From the IMG/VR virus record IMGVR_UViG_3300034073_003071, positions 1 through 64,000 of that record: DNA of 64,000 nt; one strand, written 5' to 3'. The stretch's first letter is position 1. Every line of letters begins with the position of its first letter. The DNA is from a virus. This document shows positions 59,337-64,000 of this stretch, in pieces. The position numbers and the translations under genes were made by a program. The notes under the pieces are model-generated. The model was not told the origin of the DNA. It searched no databases and worked only from the letters and a program-made list of their open reading frames with translations.

Positions 59337-61328
59337 ATGGCTATATCTGATTCCCTTAGAATTTCTATACTATCCTCACAAAATGTAGGTAGATCTGTTA
59401 GTCAATCAAAATCACAATTATTAAGATCAAATATTTCTTTAAATAAAATATCTCAAGTTATATCAAATAATACCAAACAAAAAGAAAGTATTGCGTATAA
59501 ATCAAATATTTTAGATTTAAAAAGGAGAGAAGCATCTAAAAGAAAAGAAATAGAAGATAGAATTGAAGCTTCTAATGTTACTACAAATGCATTTTCTTAT
59601 TCTGCTCGTTCTATAGTTAATTCTACTTCTGGTGGTCCACTAAAACGTTTAATTTCATTTCTTGGTTTTATAACTGCTGGTTGGCTAGTTGAAAATCTAC
59701 CAACAATTATTTTTACCGGAAAAGAATTTATTTCCAGAGTATTAAAACTTTCTAATTTAATAACATCTTTTGTAAGTAATACATTTTCAATTATTACTAA
59801 TTTTGGTTATTTACTTCAAAGCGTATCTTCAAATATTTTATCTCTTGATTTTACTGATAAATCAGAAAAAATTAAAAATTCATTTAATGAATTGAATTTA
59901 TCAATAGAATCTGTAAATAATGATATAATAAACGCTTATAAGTTATTAACCGCTCCACTTACACAATCTTCTGATGTTGAAGAAGAGGCTCCCGATTCTT
60001 TATACCCACAACCATATCAACCACCAGGACAACAATCTTCTTCTGGATCTGGTGGTTTTGGTGGATCCGGTCTTTCAAAAGGCACTCAAATCGCAAAGAG
60101 ATTGCAAAAAGATCTAGGACTTAAAGATTATCAAGCCTCTGCGGTTGTTGGAAATTTATTACAAGAAAATACCAATCTAGTTCCAGATTTACTTGAAGGT
60201 AGTAAAAAAGGTCTTTTAACTGATGCGATGAGAAAGGGTATTGGGTATGGATGGGCACAATGGACAGATCCTGGTAGACAAAAAGAATTATATCAACTTG
60301 CTCAAAGTATGGGAGTCGATCCTTCTAAACAACCTTTAACTGATGAAATTAATTATGCGATGTTAGTTAGAGAACTTCCAAGATATGATAGTGGTGGTAG
60401 ATTTCGCAATTCAAAGAGCATAGAAGAAGCATCGAATTGGATTTTATTTCAATATGAAAATCCTGCAGATAAAAGTGCTAGGGAACAAAGTGAAAGAATT
60501 AATGATAGTAAAAAAGTTTTTCAAACATTAAAATCTGCCCCATCATCAACTATATCACAAACACCAACAGCACCACCAAGACCAATATCTACTGGAACAA
60601 TGAATTTGATTCCACAAACTGGAGCGGGTGGTTTTATTCAAGGTGGTTCTGGATCAAATGAAATGAGCTATGCTACACATTTTCATTTAGATTATAAATC
60701 TAAAACAAATGATCCATCAATTCTTTCTAGAATACGTGAAGTAGCATTCCATGCAGTAAAATCAATGTTTGCTAGAGGATCTACTGTTTATTTTGGAAAC
60801 TTAGGACAGTTTGCATCTAAAAATGATATTGCTCTCAAAAATCAAATTATGGCAGAGCAAAAAGCTCATGGAGCTAGAAGCACTATGTCTGTTGATATAC
60901 AAGAGCAAAATCGATCAATTCAAAGAACTTTTCCATCTCAACCAGGCTCTGCATCAAAGTTCCCTTTTCAGGTTGGAGCTGTTTATTGGAGAGGTGGATA
61001 TGGAAGAGAAGCAGAAATTATAGGAAGTGGTGGAATAACAGTATCTCATGGTGCTGCTGGTTCTAAAGGTGTAGAAAGTTTTCCTACATCTAGAACAACA
61101 AAACCAGATTTATATCCCACAGTAAAAACAGAAATACCTAAAACTATAACTCCAGAAAGACAGGGACAACAAGTTTTAATTGTAGATGTTCCTTCTTCAG
61201 ATCAACAAGTAAAACCACAAACACAAATGGTGAGTAAAAAAGAACAATATTCTCAAGAAATTGATGAGATTTATTTGTTAAATAAATTTATAAAACAGAA
61301 ATTTTTGCTAGAATTAGCTTATCTATAA
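59337..61328 (+). CDS. Hub-associated protein with phage tail lysozyme domain
   Basis: 663 residues. The N-terminal part resembles the preceding protein (basic helix, then ITAGWLVENLPTI and hydrophobic stretches). From about residue 245 to 400 lies a tail-lysozyme-type domain: QIAKRLQKDLGLKDYQASAV, GNLLQENTN with the probable catalytic glutamate, GIGYGWAQWTDPGRQ, and WILFQYENPAD. This would cut peptidoglycan during entry. A further domain has HFHLDYKSKTND and AVYWRGGYGREAEI. gp27 starts on its last base. Confidence 0.78.
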   Translation: MAISDSLRISILSSQNVGRSVSQSKSQLLRSNISLNKISQVISNNTKQKESIAYKSNILDLKRREASKRKEIEDRIEASNVTTNAFSYSARSIVNSTSGGPLKRLISFLGFITAGWLVENLPTIIFTGKEFISRVLKLSNLITSFVSNTFSIITNFGYLLQSVSSNILSLDFTDKSEKIKNSFNELNLSIESVNNDIINAYKLLTAPLTQSSDVEEEAPDSLYPQPYQPPGQQSSSGSGGFGGSGLSKGTQIAKRLQKDLGLKDYQASAVVGNLLQENTNLVPDLLEGSKKGLLTDAMRKGIGYGWAQWTDPGRQKELYQLAQSMGVDPSKQPLTDEINYAMLVRELPRYDSGGRFRNSKSIEEASNWILFQYENPADKSAREQSERINDSKKVFQTLKSAPSSTISQTPTAPPRPISTGTMNLIPQTGAGGFIQGGSGSNEMSYATHFHLDYKSKTNDPSILSRIREVAFHAVKSMFARGSTVYFGNLGQFASKNDIALKNQIMAEQKAHGARSTMSVDIQEQNRSIQRTFPSQPGSASKFPFQVGAVYWRGGYGREAEIIGSGGITVSHGAAGSKGVESFPTSRTTKPDLYPTVKTEIPKTITPERQGQQVLIVDVPSSDQQVKPQTQMVSKKEQYSQEIDEIYLLNKFIKQKFLLELAYL

Positions 61329-62659
61329 TGTCAATAAAAAGATCAGTATTTGAAGGGTTTATTTTAGAATCAAACGATCAGAAAAGAACAGTTGATATTA
61401 CTTCTGGTGCAATTGTTTTTGAATATTTTGAAGATATTTTTTCACCAACAATTACTGCAAAAGTAAAAGTAGTTAATACTGGAAACGTAATACCTTCTGA
61501 AAAAAATTCTGATGGTGTTAAACAATCAATTTACAATGGCCTTCCTCTTCGTGGTGGTGAAAGGTTGTCTATAAAAATATCTGGTAACAGTGAAAAAAAT
61601 CCAGGATTAGATTTTTCAAAAAAAGTTGAAGATTATTTTTATGTATCAAGTATTACAGATGTAATTTCAGAAACGCAAAAAGAAAGTTTTACGTTACATT
61701 TAGTTTCTAGAGAAGCAATTACCAACGAAACATCTAGAATTCCAAAAAAATATCCTACATCATCAAGTATTGATACTTCAGTTAGAAAAATATTAACAGA
61801 ATATTTAAAAACTAATAAATTTGGAATAATTGATAAAACATCCAATAAGTATGGATTTATTGGCAATATGCGAAAACCATTTACGATTTTAATATGGCTA
61901 GCATCAAAATCTGTACCAGTATCATCTGGGGATGGTACTGCAGGATTTTTATTCTACCAAACAGTAGATGGATTTCAATTCAGATCAATTGATGGATTGA
62001 TTGACCAAGAACCAAAGGCAATTTACACATATAGTGAAGCTACAGTTACATATGATTCCGAAAATACAAAAAATGATAATGATTTTAAAATATTAAATTA
62101 TATTGTTGATAGGAATCAAAATTTAATTGAAAAATTAAGAACCGGGACGTATTCGAGTCAAAGATTATTTTTTAATCCATTGGACTTTAATTTTTCAAAC
62201 AGTGTATTTAAATTAAGTGATTATATCAAAAAAACAAATAATCTTGGATCAGAAATAAAATTGCCGAAAATTTCAAATAGTTCCAACATTGGTCTAGGTG
62301 ATATTCCAACAAGAATTATGAGCCAAATTATTGATATTGGTATTATGGATCCTGATGTTTCTACCAAACCAAATGCAGATCCAGGAAAATATCAATCTCA
62401 AGCCTTAATGAGATACAATATTTTATTTACTCAATCTTTAAGTATCATAGTACCATCAAATACTAATTTGAGAGCAGGTGATATTATTGAATGCAATTTC
62501 CCAAAAATTTCTGAAAGTGATTCAAAAGAATATGATCCAGAAACAAGCGGTCTATATATGATAAAAGAATTATGCCATCATTTTGATGTTGAAAGATCAT
62601 ATACATCAATGAAACTTGTTAGAGATACTTTTGGACCAAAATCGAACACAAAAAAATGA
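61328..62659 (+). CDS. 27: Baseplate hub protein gp27
   Basis: 443 residues. Matches the T4 gp27 hub ring family, which forms a trimer holding the gp5 needle and has tube-like domains. Blocks: ITSGAIVFEYFEDIFSPTITAKV, RGGERLSIKISGN, LLFTQ-like SLSIIVPSNTNLRAGDIIECNFPKI and the end DVERSYTSMKLVRDTFG. The next gene overlaps its stop (ATGA), as for gp27-gp5 partners. Confidence 0.88.
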   Translation: MSIKRSVFEGFILESNDQKRTVDITSGAIVFEYFEDIFSPTITAKVKVVNTGNVIPSEKNSDGVKQSIYNGLPLRGGERLSIKISGNSEKNPGLDFSKKVEDYFYVSSITDVISETQKESFTLHLVSREAITNETSRIPKKYPTSSSIDTSVRKILTEYLKTNKFGIIDKTSNKYGFIGNMRKPFTILIWLASKSVPVSSGDGTAGFLFYQTVDGFQFRSIDGLIDQEPKAIYTYSEATVTYDSENTKNDNDFKILNYIVDRNQNLIEKLRTGTYSSQRLFFNPLDFNFSNSVFKLSDYIKKTNNLGSEIKLPKISNSSNIGLGDIPTRIMSQIIDIGIMDPDVSTKPNADPGKYQSQALMRYNILFTQSLSIIVPSNTNLRAGDIIECNFPKISESDSKEYDPETSGLYMIKELCHHFDVERSYTSMKLVRDTFGPKSNTKK

Positions 62660-64000
62660 TAGATCAATCATTACTTCAAAGTAATTTTATAGGAAGAGAT
62701 GGATTTAAATGGTGGGTTGGACAAATTCCACCAATTGATTCTAATGGAAAGCAGTCAAATGGTGGCGGTTGGGGAAATAGAACAAAGGTTCGTATTTTTG
62801 GTTATCACCCTTACAATACCACTGACCTTTCAAATGATGATCTTCCATGGGCTCAGATTCTTTTACCAACGACCTCTGGATCTGGTGGAGCAAATTATGC
62901 AGTAAATCCAAAACTTAGACCTGGGGATGTTGTTTTTGGCTTTTTTCTTGATGGAGATAATGCACAAACTCCAGTAATTATTGGTTGTTTTGGTAGAACT
63001 GATCAAGTACCAAGTAACGAATTTATAGCCCCATTTGTACCCTTTACTGGTTATACTAATAAAGTTTCTAGACCTAATGGATCTTTATATCCAAGTGAAG
63101 CAAGTGAAGATAATACTAAAGCTCAAAAATCCCCAAGAGATGTTCCCCCTTCGGTTATTGAAAAAATAAATTCCACAAAAGAAACTAAGGATGAGATTCC
63201 TTATTTTACTGGAGTTGGAAAAAAGATTGTATTTGCAAATACTTGCGATGATACTGCAATTAAAGGAATAATATCAGAAGTTACAAATTTATTAGATAAA
63301 GTACAAAATGGGTTAAGTAAAGTATTAAATGTTGCAAATGAAATAAGTCGTTCTGTTGAAAAAATAGTTTCAATTGCAAATAATATTGTTGGACAAATGT
63401 TCAATTCTCTTTATAATGCTTTAATACCAGTTCTTCAGAAAGGTCTAGATTTATTATATAAACAAGTTTATGCAAAAGTTCTTGCATTAACTTCAAATCC
63501 AATCGCAGCTCATTTAGCTGGAGTAGCAGCTCAAACTGCAATGGTTCCACCTGTTAAAACTCTAGAGCAAGCAATTCCTTGCGTAGCATCAAATGTTGTT
63601 AATGCTCTTGGTGGAGTTGTAAAAGATCTTTTAAATTCTGTTTTAAAAAATGTTGAAAATTTTGTTACATGTGTGGGTACTCAATTTGCAGGGACACTTA
63701 TTAATCAAATTATAGAAAGCATTATGAGTGGTCTTTCGGGAGCTTTAAATGGTGTATCCAAAATATTATCTCCAGCATTTAATATTGTAAGTTTTTTACG
63801 TAGTGGAATTGATATTATTAAATCAATTGGAGGATTATTTGATTGTAATCAATCCAAAACCAAATGTTCTGGTTTAGTCAAAGAATGGACAATTGGAAAA
63901 GGTGCAAAAAGTAGTGAAAATGAAAATGATTTGTTCAATAAAATAGTAAATGATATGAATGTTTCGGGATCTATTGGTCAAATTGATTTTGACCCATTTA
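62656..64000 (+). CDS. 5: Baseplate hub/needle protein gp5, N-terminal part
   Basis: Partial; 448 codons are visible with no stop before the window end. The N-terminal OB-fold segment (GFKWWVGQIPPI, TKVRIFGYHPY, LRPGDVVFGFFLDGDNAQTPVIIGCFGR) matches gp5 hub proteins. A long alanine- and valine-rich helical region (about 180-430) follows. The lysozyme domain found in T4 gp5 is not seen so far. The preceding gene carries a lysozyme, which suggests the activity has moved to a separate protein (inference). Confidence 0.85.
   Translation, partial: MIDQSLLQSNFIGRDGFKWWVGQIPPIDSNGKQSNGGGWGNRTKVRIFGYHPYNTTDLSNDDLPWAQILLPTTSGSGGANYAVNPKLRPGDVVFGFFLDGDNAQTPVIIGCFGRTDQVPSNEFIAPFVPFTGYTNKVSRPNGSLYPSEASEDNTKAQKSPRDVPPSVIEKINSTKETKDEIPYFTGVGKKIVFANTCDDTAIKGIISEVTNLLDKVQNGLSKVLNVANEISRSVEKIVSIANNIVGQMFNSLYNALIPVLQKGLDLLYKQVYAKVLALTSNPIAAHLAGVAAQTAMVPPVKTLEQAIPCVASNVVNALGGVVKDLLNSVLKNVENFVTCVGTQFAGTLINQIIESIMSGLSGALNGVSKILSPAFNIVSFLRSGIDIIKSIGGLFDCNQSKTKCSGLVKEWTIGKGAKSSENENDLFNKIVNDMNVSGSIGQIDFDPF

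Noticed and set aside
60650-61060. M23-type peptidase domain after the tail lysozyme
   Set aside because: HFHLD and a later SHG are reminiscent of it, but the full HxxxD...HxH zinc site cannot be found.
1-64000. tRNA genes, IS elements, attachment sites
   Set aside because: All gaps were read; none holds a cloverleaf-like sequence, transposase or att-like repeat. T4-like cyanophages are lytic, and no integrase is present here.

Overview
This window is part of the genome of a lytic marine T4-like cyanophage (a myovirus infecting Synechococcus or Prochlorococcus). The sequence is AT-rich and densely packed, with many ATGA/TGATG gene overlaps. The assignment rests on T4 core genes (gp33, gp59, gp32, gp53, gp48, gp4, gp26, gp51, gp27, gp5) together with cyanobacteria-derived auxiliary genes (psbA, two hli genes, phoH, thyX) and T4-type late promoter octamers (NATAAATA or TCTAAATA). 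No tRNA genes, IS elements or CRISPR arrays were seen.

Layout. (1) 1-12.8 kb: a one-strand sugar and glycosyltransferase locus. It holds gmd and fcl (GDP-L-fucose synthesis), a GT11 fucosyltransferase, a sugar nucleotidyltransferase, a HAD phosphatase, a purine nucleoside phosphorylase, a GT6 (ABO/alpha-1,3-galactosyltransferase family) enzyme flanked by two mirrored pairs of paralogues, a UDP-hexose 4-epimerase and further transferases. (2) 12.8-15.3 kb: photosynthesis module, hli - two small genes - hli - small gene - psbA. psbA is split by a 210-nt group I intron between the Mn-cluster ligand codons. (3) 15.3-17.8 kb: an endonuclease VII-like gene beside psbA, a metallophosphoesterase, small genes and an HNH endonuclease. 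(4) 17.8-34.2 kb: adhesion genes, namely a 2074-residue collagen-like fibre with a self-cleaving S74 chaperone and three giant Asp-box/glycine-rich repeat proteins. (5) 34.2-46.0 kb: a second glycosyltransferase cluster with several multi-domain fusions. (6) 46.0-53.2 kb: glutaredoxin, small conserved cyanophage genes, thyX, phoH, an exonuclease and the late-transcription/replication genes gp33, gp59 and gp32. (7) 53.2-64 kb: baseplate and tail genes, with gp53, gp48, an unknown and gp4 on the minus strand and the hub genes on the plus strand; gp5 runs off the end.

How the parts work together. hli and psbA would sustain photosystem II during infection. thyX, phoH, the exonuclease, gp59 and gp32 serve nucleotide supply and replication/recombination, and gp33 serves late transcription. 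The adhesins and baseplate build the host-contact apparatus. The two glycosyltransferase clusters flank the adhesin genes, so they may decorate virion fibres or remodel the host surface (inference). The most striking feature is that the first cluster encodes every class of enzyme needed for a histo-blood-group A/B-like cap: GDP-fucose supply, a GT11 fucosyltransferase, a UDP-Gal/GalNAc-forming epimerase and a GT6 enzyme with an intact DXD motif. A second recurrent theme is very compact control DNA in which intrinsic terminators overlap the next promoter.
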